Assembly (NCBI GenBank): GCA_031472005.1
Contig: PZJY01000002.1
Span: 2,232,001 to 2,296,000 of the forward strand
Length of the DNA stretch: 64,000 nt
Source: Tetracladium setigerum
Lineage: Eukaryota; Ascomycota; Leotiomycetes; Helotiales
Direction: 5' to 3'
Made by a program: the position numbers and the translations under genes. The notes under the pieces were generated by a model. That model searched no databases. It was not told the DNA's origin and saw nothing but the letters and a program-made list of their open reading frames with translations. Below, one piece after another: positions 47,258 through 58,437 of this stretch. Numbering within the stretch: position 1 is the first letter of the stretch; each line of letters starts with the position of its first letter.

Positions 47258-48522
47258 ACCCCCGTTTGAACGTTCTGTAATGATTGGACGGCATACGGGT
47301 CATGATCTTGGTGTTGTTGTCTGTAAATGGCTTGGGTATGTACAAAAAATAATGACACAATTAGATACCCTTCAAACCTGATATTGACAGCTGAGTGACC
47401 CCTCCTCCATATTCTTACAACTTTCCTTTAAGCGCGATGAGCGGGATTACCCGGAGAGCAGTGCAAGTCATGAAGAATGGTTACATTGACATTCACCCAG
47501 AGGCACGGAGTCTTGGGAGCAATGCAAGCGCCGCAATGTTTCCCACCTGGTAAAGCTCTCTCATTTGTGCAAAATGATTTCTACGTGACACCCTGGAACG
47601 CATTGCTGGCGAATATCCGTATTGTGTCAATTTTCCCGTCGTGTTTTAGATGCAATGTGCTTTTTTGGGGGTATAGACGTTGCATATTTCTTCATAGCAA
47701 TGTCGACTACCACGCAACGTCACTCCTGGAGTTCTAGTTGTTCTTCGGTTTTCTGCTTCAATTTGGACGCAGAAAGTACAGATTTAGTGTACCGAATTCT
47801 TCCTCATCGTGATAGACAGCGTTCGTAGTGTTGGGCGACTATCTAGCCTTCGATGATAATGGTGAAAGATGGCCAAAATATCTCCGTCGGACATTTTCCA
47901 AAAGCAAGATGTCCTAGAAATCTAATTGGTCTGAGGAGCAAATCACCTCAGAGGGAGTCCGTGTGGGACGGAGTATTTCAACCTAAATACATACTCTTGC
48001 TGTTCTTTCTTGATAGTCATAGTGGCGTACTCAACGTCAAGCTGGCGTGCTTGGGAGACGAAGCCGAGATGGCCACCCGTCTTGGCACCCTCCCCCAGAT
48101 GCCTCTCCATGCCCTTAACACGATCAATTTAATCTATCTTAGGCTTATCATATGTCGCCCAGATCTCTTATGCTCCAATGGGCCGTTCGGCAGTAGTACG
48201 TTCCGCCCGGACCATTTCTTCAACCTGCGGAGTTGCTGAAGAATGTCAAGCTTGTTGACTTAGCCGAACTGGGAAACGAGATGTACTTGATACTGTGCCA
48301 CATGTACACAAACACCATAACACATTCTATTGATTTAGTTGGTCAAATGGATGACTATGTTGTTAATTCTTCTCATTCGATGGTATGCTTGACTGGTAAC
48401 CTCGAATGGTTTGCAACCCATAGTGAGGGGGCCGGAAAACGGTGACGATGGGAGGACTGAGAGGCCGTCTGGCCTGAGATATATGCCCATCCACCTCTCA
48501 ATATCTTTTCGAGCAAACAAAG
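47258..48522. other. Intergenic, P450 upstream
   Basis: 1.27 kb. No accepted gene; several short plus-strand frames without domain content. Confidence 0.55.
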
Positions 48523-50353
48523 ATGGCACTCGTGCAGATACTCCCGCTTCACGGCTACCCTGTGGTTCTCGCCTTCTTTTCATTCATTGTTGTTGCGATA
48601 TGGGTCATATTCGCTTCATCCAAGGACCTCGATAACCGAGAGCCAGAATCAATTCCTGACTTCATCATCCCAGGATTCCTCAACACCTACAAATTTATAT
48701 TTCACAACCAGCAATTCCTCGAGGATGTCCGGTACGTCAATGTTCTATTTGAAACCTACATTCCTAACATATCACAGTAAGAATGCGCAGGGTAGAACCA
48801 TAATGAAGTTTTGGCTAGGCCCTAAGAGGGTCTACATTGTTACCGGCGCCAAAAATAACCAAGCCGTACTTCGAAACTCCGGCACCATGAAAGGCGAAGA
48901 CTTAATCCTAATGGCTATGGCAGGAATCAACGGCATGCCATCCCAAGATCTCGCAGTCTGGCGAGCCGACAAGTCCGGACGAGGTCATGTTCCCTTAGAT
49001 GCTACCCCGGAAGCCGATCGCATATGGGCCGCAAGTCACCGAATCTTCACCGCACACATGTCAAGCAGATCCGCCACCGCAAGCATGGTCTCCAAGTTCT
49101 GCGAGGAACTCACACCAAAACTCGAGCGGAAGCCGGTTGGAGAATGGGAAACCCTTCAACTTTACGACTTTCTCAAACATGATGTCGTAGAGGCTTCACT
49201 CATTGCGCTTGCTGGCCCTGCGTTGCTTCGACTGAATCCGGGATTTATAGATGCGATGTGGGATTTTGACCAACACTTGTTTATACTGGTTTGTGGTGTT
49301 CCGAGGCTCTTTTACAAGCAAGGTCATGAAAGTCGGGATCGATACCACGAAATGGGAGAGAAGTGGCTAAATTGGGCCTTCGAGAATTACAACTGGAATG
49401 GACCGGATGAGGATTGGGATGAAGTTTGGGGACGAGATATGCAAGAACTTTTGCTAAGGAGATGAAGGATAGAGGTTTTGGACTGAGGTCGAGATCGGGT
49501 TCATCGCTGAGTGGTGTTTGGGCGTAAGTTTCACACCCTCCATCCAAAAGCACAACGTCATGGTTGAGTAAGGCTAACAAAACCGGCCAGATCAAATGCA
49601 AACTCAATCCCTATAGCAATGTGGGCTATGATTGAAATCATCAACGATACCTCTCTCTACCAGACCCTTCGAGCCGAATGCCAAAACGCCTTTGACGTCG
49701 ATCCAATCACTGGTAAGAAGGTCGTCAACCTCAAAAATCTCCTCGAACTACCTCTTCTGGCATCCATCTACGCAGAATGTCTCCGTCTCCATGTCTACAT
49801 GAACATCATCCGTGGAGTACACGGTGACATGGAACTAGATGGTTATATACTCAAGAAGGGATCCTTGGCACAATCACCTAGCATGATTGCACACTTAGAT
49901 GAAGGGTTTTGGGGAAGACCTGGTCATCCCGCCAGTGAATTCTGGGCGGAGAGGTTCATTGTAGAGGACAAAGTTAAAGATGAGTCAGGCGAGCTGAAAA
50001 CCGTGAAGAGGTTCTCTACGGATGGGATGGCGGGGCATTGGTTTCCTTACGGTAAGCTTCTTGACAACCATCCAGCTTTCTCTTTCATTTTATCTTTCGG
50101 AATTGAAGGAAGCTAATTTCGAGCCTGTGGACTAGGAGGTGGGATTACAATCTGTGCTGGTCGCGCCTATGCCAAACAAGAAATTCTCATCATCCTCGCC
50201 ACGCTGGTCGTCAATTTCGATATTGAACTGATCGAATATGTGTATCATGATGGAACAAAGTCTGAGAGAGGACCAGAGAATGATCAGTATTGGTGTGGGA
50301 CAGCAGCCATGCCTCCGGACAGGGATTTGAAGATTCGATGGAAGAGAATTTGA
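48523..50353 (+). CDS. Cytochrome P450 (CYP7/CYP8-like type), one-base frameshift
   Basis: ER-membrane haem monooxygenase or isomerase-type P450. Four exons: 48523-48731, 48778-49523, 49591-50051 and 50136-50353. The N-terminus has one membrane anchor. The I-helix reads ASNANSIPIAMW, lacking the usual AGxDT, as in CYP7/CYP8-like enzymes. The K-helix ExxR is in YAECLRLH. The haem loop is FPYGGGITICAGR, Cys about 479. In exon 2 the frame breaks at a GGGG run, 49428-49431: DEDWDEVWG continues in the next frame as TRYARTFAKEMKDRGFG. Adding one base restores both frame and downstream splice phases (about 544 aa). Either a young pseudogene or a sequencing error. No biosynthetic cluster surrounds it. 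Confidence 0.85.
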
Positions 50354-50952
50354 ATGTGTTGATTTAGGTTGCAGCAGCTATTTGTTAGATGGGTACTAGA
50401 TTATGGTATACACGAAATGATGTCTTTGAAGCGAGGTTATGAAAGAAGGACTGGTTGGAATTCGTTCACTTCTTCGGTGTTGATTTCGCATGCGAAACCC
50501 AAATTTAACAGCCACTTTCCGCCAAGAATATATTTCCGTTACCAAACATCTAACTCTTGCAGACGGATGTGAAATAAAAAGGCTTTAATCCAATTTAAGA
50601 ATGAAGCAATTTTCTGAGAGATTCGACACCAGCTTCTCTAATTCGTACAATCTAACATGGTAGCTACCTAGTCTTCCCAGGAATGGCGTTCGAAGAGGCG
50701 TCGGTTTTAAATGTACCTGTACCTTTCATATTAAATAGTCCTCACGTTCGAATTTGAATATCAAGTACACAAATGAGAATATTTGCAGACCTTCGTAGTT
50801 GCAATACTCTGTATAGATCGTCTCCTCAATAACTCGACGTTGATTGGCCAGCCTCGTCTCTTGGCATTATTCAAATATCCTTGACCTCACCAACTCCTCC
50901 AGATACAGCACTATTCCTGCCCATTGAATTGGCAACTTGTTATACAACTACA
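50354..50952. other. Intergenic
   Basis: 599 bp with no gene recognised. Confidence 0.55.
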
Positions 50953-51735
50953 ATGGGTTCCTCTCCATCAAAAGCTGCGCAAGCTGTTAGTAAAGCCGCG
51001 CCCACCACAGCTCCGAGAGCCGCTCGCAAATATCCAACACGCTCCCCGCCTCCTCCTCCTTCCACAACCTCAAGATCAGCGGCTCCAAGGATACCAGCCA
51101 AACCTGCGCGTACGGCGCCGACGGTTGCTCCTACACAACCTAAGAAAGAAGGTATGTCTCTGAGGAGATATTGATCCTCAACACCAATGCTGCGTCGCAG
51201 CGCTTTAGCTTTGATTGGCAGAAAGCAAAGAAACACATATTAATCTGTTATACTTCAAACAGCCACACCACCACAACAAGATCCCTCACTCCTAAACAAA
51301 GGACTCAACGAACGCCTCCGTGAACTCGGTCCTACAGTACCCAGACCCACCCTATCCAACTCCTCAACGGTCAACACCACCCGCCCATCCGCCCCAACCC
51401 CAAACGCAAACGCAGACCCAACCACATCAGTTGAAACCTTCCAGCCCTCACCCACCAATCCCTCACAGACCATATTCCCCTCTCGCAGTTCAAATCCAGC
51501 TGTATCGCTCCTTACAGCACGTTACAGACTAGCAGAGGAGGCGGAGAGGGAGTTTGCGGAGACGGGGAGGAGTAGTCATACTGGCAGGAGTTTCATTGAT
51601 GTGGTTACACTGAGGCAGATGTTGGTGTTGAGAGAGCAGGGTTTGTCGGAGGCGGAGATAGAGACGAAGTTACAGTTGAAGGGGGGTGTTCTGGCGAGAC
51701 TGGGGAGGAGGGGAGTGGTTGGTGTGGCGAGGTGA
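50953..51735 (+). CDS. Putative N-myristoylated protein with C-terminal helix-turn-helix-like domain
   Basis: Two exons, 50953-51151 and 51263-51735 (111 bp intron), give 223 aa. The start MGSSPSKAAQ fits an N-myristoylation signal (Gly2, Ser6, Lys7). Residues 10-120 are Pro/Ala/Thr/Ser-rich and disordered. The C-terminal 70 residues are helical and look conserved: SLLTARYRLAEEAEREFAE, SFIDVVTLRQMLVLREQG, LSEAEIETKLQLKGGVLARL. The latter resembles a small helix-turn-helix fold known from uncharacterised fungal proteins. No membrane segment. Function unknown; the myristoyl signal suggests membrane association. Confidence 0.75.
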
Positions 51736-52659
51736 TGTTAGATGTGTATAGTACGAAATGTGGAAAGAGGTGAATGAATGTTAATTGGGCGTTAAGGATA
51801 CAGTTGTTCAAAAGGAGCCAGCATGGAATGTTTGAGTAGCTGTAGGATATTGGACTAGGCAACGTTCGAGATGGCATAAGGTCGATCATGTCTGGAAATT
51901 AAAGTTATATTCCTCTCTGGATCTAAGTAATGCGGTTTCCATCGGCTCAGATAGGCGCATATATATTAGAAAACAATTAGTCTACCAGAGATCTTCTACA
52001 ATTCTCACTTCCTGGTCCTCTACAAACCTCAATTTTTCGTCTCTTGTCTAAAAAAGAGAATGTAAACTTGTTCCTAGCAGCAGCAAACGCTTGGCTAAAG
52101 AAAAGTCTTGGCTGAATGAAGTTGATGTAATGAAGATAATCATCAAATCCTTTTTGCTGTTCGTAGCTTTTATGACATCAATTCACTCTTTTTGCCACAA
52201 CATACTTGTATCGCCCTTTCTCTTGGAGGAGCTGCGAGCTTAACTTGGCTGTTGATCTGGATAAGCTACCCCGCTATTATTGCGGGGAGCTCGGAAGCTG
52301 CAAGGCAATGATCAAGCGTGACCTCATGTAGGTTCAGGTACGTAGCGTATAAGGTACAGTAAACAAAGGAATACCAGCTACTCCATTGGTTGAGATATCA
52401 TGTTCGGAGTATTCACCGAAGGAACAATGTGACCAAGTGCGTGGACAGCTTGGGGTCCAGTTCCTTGCTGCGTTGGCTAGATGGTTGTACTCTTACTCAA
52501 ATACTCTATTAATACAAACTCCCCCTCCTTTGGTTCGACCCCTCCATCACTTCAACAACACCACAAGAGTGTCACCGTGGCCAAGGTCTTTTCAAGAAAT
52601 CCAAACATTGAATCAATACATCTACTATACACCCAAATCTTCAGAGAATATATCCAATA
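51736..52659. other. Intergenic
   Basis: 924 bp. A frame beginning at 52386 runs into the SDR gene in another phase and is rejected. Nothing else recognised. Confidence 0.55.
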
Positions 52660-53915
52660 ATGAGAATCTCAACTCTTCGTCCTCTCCTCACAACCACAGC
52701 TCGTTGGACACTACTTCGACAACCTCTCAGAGCAACAGCCTCGCCAAACATCATACGCAATGCAAAGCTATCCACAACAACTTGTAGAAGAAAAGATTCC
52801 CCTAGCCCCCCAACATACGTAGGATCAGCAAAAAGACTGCCAGAGTTTAATCTGGAGGGTAAGGTTGTATGTATTTCTGGTGCGGGGAGAGGTCTGGGTC
52901 TGGTGCAAGCTGAGGCTTTGCTGGAAGCTGGTGCCATTGGTGAGATAACATTTTCTCTTCGCATCTCATACCACCTATTCAGATTTCAAATACGCTTTGT
53001 ACAGTATTAAAAAGAGTGAATTCTTCTAAAATGCAAGCACAAAAACTAACCCCAGCCCCCAAAGTCTACGCCCTCGACCGCCTCGAAACCCCCTCCCCAG
53101 ATTTCGCCCGCATCGCTGAACGCGCAACCTCCGAACTCAACACAAGTCTAACGTACCACCGCATCGACGTCCGCGATGTCGATGAGCTAAACGCAATTGT
53201 CAAGTCCATCGCTGATAAGCACGGTCGGATGGACGGGCTGATCGCCGCAGCCGGCATTCAACAAGAAACGCCCGCTCTGGATTACACGGCTGAGGATTGT
53301 AATACCATGATGAGCGTTAATGTGACGGGTGTGTTTATGACTGCTCAGGCTGTTGCGAGGCAGATGGTTAGGTTCGGGAATGGAGGGAGTGTGGTTTTGA
53401 TTGCAAGTATGAGTGGGACTGTTGCTAATAAAGTGAGTATATAACCCTCCCCCGCACCCACCCACCTATTTGCCTGCAAGCCCTGTGAAGGAAAAAAAAC
53501 AAGCGTTAATGCAAAACAAAAAATCATCAGGGTTTGATATGTCCTGCCTACAACGCATCCAAAGCAGCTGTTCTCCAACTTGGACGCAATCTCGCTTCCG
53601 AGTGGGGTGAGCATAACATCCGTGTCAATACTATCTCACCAGGGTACATCTTCACGGCTATGACAAAGGATCTATTTGAGAAATTCCCTGAGAGGAAGGT
53701 TAATTGGCCGAGGGATAACATGTTGGGGAGGGTGAGTATGCCGGAGGAGTATAGGGGGCGGCCGCGTTCTTGATCAGTGATGCGAGTAGTTTTATGACTG
53801 GGTGAGTTCAATTTCTGGGATTTGTGTGAAGGTGGAGAGGAATCGAATGGAATGCTGACTGAATCTTTATGGCAGTTCGGATCTGAGGATAGATGGAGGA
53901 CATTGTGCCTGGTGA
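52660..53915 (+). CDS. Short-chain dehydrogenase/reductase, mitochondrial-type leader, one-base frameshift
   Basis: NAD(P)-dependent oxidoreductase. Four exons: 52660-52939, 53065-53432, 53531-53801 and 53876-53915. The N-terminus is Arg/Thr/Leu-rich without acids (MRISTLRPLLTTTARWTLLR), a probable mitochondrial presequence. Rossmann motif CISGAGRGLGL; NNAG-equivalent AAAGIQQE; active site Ser in LIASMSG, Tyr-Lys in PAYNASKAA; then IRVNTISPGYI. At 53754-53758 (GGGGG) one base is missing: MPEEYRG is followed in the next frame by AAAFLISDASSFMTG. After splicing it ends GSDLRIDGGHCAW, the usual SDR C-terminus. With one added base all splice phases close. Substrate unknown; resembles fungal sorbose/mannitol-type and related SDRs. 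Confidence 0.87.
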
Positions 53916-54525
53916 GGATGTGGAATAAAGCGTGTGCTTCGAGAGGATGTCTTCGAGGTGGTGGGAGTACGTGTCCGGATAGAGAGCTTGTTGGACAGGC
54001 TAGATAGTCCAAAGCTTGGTGAACCAGAAGATACCAGCCAGACTTGTACTTCAATTATACCAATGCTGATTGGTATCTCTGCACGTCCCCTCTATGTGGA
54101 TTTTACTTTCAAAGATGCACGAGAGGTTTCGCAAAGTCGAGATCGAGTTCCGCAATACACAATCTCGAAAGTAGCGGTACTTTTGAAGGTAAAATCTGAA
54201 ACCCAACCAAACTCTTCCTTCAAAGCAAAAAGGTGAAAAATATCCAGGTGCATCGGGACTATTCGATGCTTGTCTTCACCCTCATCTCGGCTACTCGCTC
54301 GTACTAAACAAACGATTCTTTCCGATCCAAATTTCTGATATGACGAGGACAACAAACAGGTGAAGCATATTTTTTGTAAATTCCCATTTCGAGTTCGAAC
54401 AAGTCCCACGCCTAAAAGGCAGATAGGTGACTGCACTTTTGACTACCATTTGGTAAGTTCCTCTATAACTCCATCGCTATGCCTTGTCGCCCCAACCGTC
54501 CAAATTTGATTTCCACCATGCATCA
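53916..54525. other. Intergenic between convergent genes
   Basis: 610 bp. Overlapping short frames on both strands, none supported. Confidence 0.55.
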
Positions 54526-55052
54526 TTATGCTGTGATTCCTGGCGCAATATAGGCTCTCAAAGCCTTGCTTGCATCACCGTCATGGGCCTTCAATAAGTC
54601 GGTCGCCTTGATCTTACTCAACTCGAGTTCCTCAATCTGCAAACAAAACATCAGTAAACTAGCAAATTCTCCAAATAGCGGAGAGAAGTAAAGGAACAAA
54701 GCGAATGGCATGCATGCCAGAACCCCCAAAGCGTAGTTGAATACAAAGATAGGCATACCAATAAAGCAACATCCGCTGCATCAACCTTGACGACCTTCTT
54801 CACCACCTTCTTCTCATCTGTTTTCGCAACCGTTCCGTTCGGCCCAGCAGACACCGCCAATCTATCCATCGCCTTCCTCACAGCTTCCTGATCAACTTCC
54901 CTGGAGCTTGAATCGTCATCCTTGGAGTCGAGAGAAGACAAAGCCGCGGCGGCCTTTCGTTCCTCTGCGGATTTAGCGACAATTGGGACTTCTTCGTCAA
55001 CATCGCCCGTCGTTGCTCCTTCTACTACATTTGGGGGTTGTTGTTCAGCCAT
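54526..55052 (-). CDS. HYPK-like protein (NAC-alpha-type UBA domain)
   Basis: HYPK proteins bind the NatA N-terminal acetyltransferase and the ribosome exit region. Two exons, 55052-54759 and 54636-54526 (122 bp intron), give 134 aa. The N-terminal half is acidic and disordered (VDEEVPIVAKSAEERKAAAA). A helix (VDQEAVRKAMDRLAV) precedes the C-terminal HYPK/NAC-type UBA: VDAADVALL joined to IEELELSKIKATDLLKAHDG, then ALRAYIAP. Length and domain order match the family. It is transcribed away from the DAHP synthase gene, with 332 bp between starts. Confidence 0.9.
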
Positions 55053-55384
55053 TGTGTGTGTGTAGAAAGTGATTATGAGGATAGGGTATTCTGGGAGGGG
55101 TCTTCAGTTTTATTCCACCAAGTCCACACAAGAAGTCAGTTCACGAAGAGTCGTTCAAGCTGAAGTGTCGACACCGCCTTGTTGATTCGCCAGAAAGGGT
55201 TCAGCTTCCGGGGCAGAACCCCTCCTTGTGCCGAGCAACCTACCTGTCACTTTTGTACCACGCAGGACACAAACAAAACAATCTGTTCACAACTTGAATT
55301 TATCCTTTCATTTTCTTTCCTCTTTAAACACGTCTTTGGCATTGTGAGATTCATTCATTCAATCGTTTGGCACATCTCGCAGCC
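55053..55384. promoter_or_regulatory. Short bidirectional promoter region, HYPK and DAHP synthase
   Basis: 332 bp between two divergent ATG codons; it must contain both 5' leaders and promoters. No single motif stands out. The plus-strand side is T/C-rich just before the DAHP synthase start. Confidence 0.6.
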
Positions 55385-56888
55385 ATGTCATCCTCTCAAA
55401 CAACAAACTCCAAGGAACAATCCAGCTCGGCTCAAGTTCAAGGGTCAACAATCGAGTCACCCGCCATATGGACACCAACATCCTGGAGAAGCAAGCCCAT
55501 CAAGCAAGACGCAGTCTACGATGACCAAAAGGCTCTCGAGAAGGCTCGCACGAAAATTGAGCGATTGCCACCAATCGTTACCCCTACTGAAATCGTCAAG
55601 TTGAAGGCCAGTCTGAGAGATGTCGCCCTTGGCAAAGCTTTCCTCTTGCAAGGAGGTGACTGCGCTGAGTTGTTCGACTATTGCGAGGAGAATGCTATCG
55701 AATCCAAGATCAAACTGTTACTACAGATGAGCTTGGCAATCATCTATGGCGCAAATAAACCGGTTGTCAGAGTTGGTAGGATGGGTGGTCAATACGCCAA
55801 GCCAAGGTCGAGTCCGACTGAGATGGTCAATGGCAAGGAGACACCCTCATTCAGAGGAGATATTTTGAATGGATATGCACTGGATGAGCGAGCATTGGAT
55901 CCCAATCGACTCGTCGGGTAAGTGAATTCCTTCTAAGCGAGGCATGAGACCTGACTTTTATAGCGCATACTTCCACTCAGCAAGCACCATGAACTTTATC
56001 CGAGCTTCGCTCTCCTCTGGAATCGCAGATTTGCATGGTCCTTTAGACTGGGGTCTTGGTCACGTTCGTGATCCAGACTTGCAATCCAAGTACTCCAAGA
56101 TTGTCGCTTCCATCACCGATTCTCTAAGATTCATGCGAACCATTGGAGCAGATACTGCAGGACAATTGCAAACTGTAGACTTGTACACCAGTCACGAAGG
56201 TCTCCTCCTCGAGTACGAACAGAGCCAAACTAGAAAGATGAAGGATCCATCGACCCGTGAGCAGACCAGAAAGCCTTCGCCAGATGGCAAATCTTTCTAT
56301 AACACCTCCGCTCATTTCCTCTGGATTGGTGATCGAACCAGACAGATCGACGGTGCTCACATCGAATACTTCCGTGGTATCGAGAATCCAATTGGCGTCA
56401 AAATTGGTCCAACAACTCCAACAGCAGACATCCTCGCTCTCCTCCGAACTCTCAATCCATCCGTTGAAGTAGGGAAGATTACTCTCATCACCAGATACGG
56501 CGCATCAAAAGTTCGCTCTCTCCTTCCAGAACATATCCGAACAGTTGAGAATAGTGAGTACGCACGAAGTGTCGTTTGGCAATGCGATCCTATGCACGGT
56601 AACACGAGATCAACTTCCACTGGCGTCAAGACTCGACAGTTTGCAGACATCTTCTCGGAGCTACAGGAGACACTGGCCATTCACAAGGAGGAGGGTAGCT
56701 ACCTCGGCGGTGTTCATCTAGAACTCACTGGTGAAGCTGTGACTGAATGCACAGGTGGCTCCGAAGGACTCTCTGACGACGATCTTGCGCTCAACTACAC
56801 GACTTTCTGCGATCCTCGACTCAATGAGAAACAAGCGCTCGAGTTGGCCTTCTTGATTGCCGGTCATTATCGCGAGGAGCAGGTCTAA
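55385..56888 (+). CDS. Class II (plant-type) DAHP synthase, shikimate pathway entry
   Basis: Condenses phosphoenolpyruvate with erythrose 4-phosphate to DAHP, the first step of aromatic amino-acid synthesis. Two exons, 55385-55917 and 55964-56888 (46 bp intron), give 485 aa. Class II landmarks: WTPTSWRSKPIKQ, LQGGDCAELFDYC, VVRVGRMGGQYAKPRS, GDILNGYALDER, FLWIGDRTRQIDGAH, NPIGVKIGP, WQCDPMHGNT, GGVHLELTGEAVTEC and TFCDPRLNEKQALELAF. The metal-binding Cys, His, Glu and Asp are all in these blocks. The start at 55385 is the first ATG in frame. Intact, family-typical length. Fungi often carry this class alongside yeast-type class I enzymes. Confidence 0.96.
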
Positions 56889-58437
56889 GCGGAGTCACGA
56901 TGGATTTGAGGTAAATGAAAAAGAATATGGGATCGCATTGGTGATGGGCGCATAGAGTGTTATGAAAGAGAGAAAAGTTTTGGCGATACCAAGGGCGCAC
57001 ATGATCGTGGAAACTCAAAAAGTGGCGTTGTTGAAATTGCAATGTTGATTCATCTGGTCTTCACAGTATAGTGCTTTGCTCTGCTTGAACGTGTCCCATA
57101 TCCCCCAGTTCCACGGATGATTTTTGCAGTTGCGTTGACCTCGCTCTTTGTTTTTTCCTTTGCCATTCCTTTTTGTCTAACCACCACTTTGTATTTTCTG
57201 TGTCTATTTATTATACCTTTCGATCTGTTAGGAATTTTCTTTCATGCCCAAGTATACAAGGTATATTGGCCATGGGAATCGGCAAGGTACGTACACTTCA
57301 ACCCTTTCATGCAAAGAGAGATAACACAGACAATACAGAATTTCACACCTGCCCACTACCGTTGGAACTGGGCAATAGTAGCGCTTTGGAGCAGCATGTC
57401 TGCTTGCTTCTCGGAAACCACAACCGACATTTCGCCTCGCTACCACTTGTTCCTCAAAACAATGATTCTCAACCAACGAGACTTTGCTCGAGCTCTGGAT
57501 CTTGGGCTCAATCAGAGGTATCGGGACCTCCCCAGTAGGGCAAAAAAGAGGACAAGTAGTCAAAGCCCATGAGTAATTGGATATAGATGGAAGCGATTGT
57601 GGTTGGTTGTCGTTGATGGATACTGATGGTGTTGAATTGGGTTTGGGTGAAGGGGAAGTGAAGTTGAAGATGAGAGAAGGGAAAGACCTCAAGACTCCTG
57701 CTCATCTTCTCCAATTTCTGACTTGCTTATTCAGCAAGTCCTCCTTCTCTATTGGTTTCTCCTATTGGATGCGGGATTAGTATTGCTACTTGAGCCGTTC
57801 TTGTCAGGTTAGGATAGACTTCATTTTGTCTTGGGAGAGGAAGGACGGTGAATACGGGCGAAAAGGTCTTCGAAAGGACATTGGCTTTTTGTTTTGGCTT
57901 TACTTTAACATTAGGCACTTTTTTCACTGCACCCGACATCTAAGAACATAATTGGGATTTTTTCAAGACGTGTTGGCTATCGAAAGCTGTGTCCGCGTTC
58001 GTCTTTAAGCATCTCCTTCAAAGATGTCAAATTTTGGGGGTATAGTATGATTATTCCTTGCTTTGAAGCACGTCTGAAATTAGGAATCAGGCATTACAGT
58101 ACAAACATCCACAACTTTATTTGTTCAGGGCTGCTCCAGTTTTCAGAAGTCTCTCGCAACGAGCACTATTTCTTCGAATGCCGTCAAAATATCGCGAAGC
58201 TCGAAATCATATCTTGCCGCATATATTCAATCATAAAGCCAGTGATAGTCAATCTACCTTGTGCATTTATATCCCATGCAGCCGATTGACGATAATTTCA
58301 AAAAGAAAAAGTATAATCATCGTGTCCAAGGATATCTCATGAGAAAAAAGCCTAACCTTCAACCTCAAATTTTCTCAAATGTGAGCCCAATTTAATGGGG
58401 CCTTCCCAAGCACCCATCTCACCCACCTACTCACAAC
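56889..58437. other. Intergenic between convergent genes
   Basis: 1.55 kb. A 151-codon plus frame (57117-57572) with a hydrophobic start and a minus frame opposite it have no further support. A short minus frame at 57727-57939 starts with a basic stretch but is not recognised. Confidence 0.5.

Noticed and set aside
52386..52787. 133-codon frame upstream of and overlapping the SDR
   Set aside because: Out of phase with the SDR presequence, which is better supported; low-complexity Ser/Asn tail.
57117..57572. 151-codon frame with hydrophobic N-terminus
   Set aside because: Overlaps an equally long antisense frame, and neither shows domains, splice signals or conservation that I can see.
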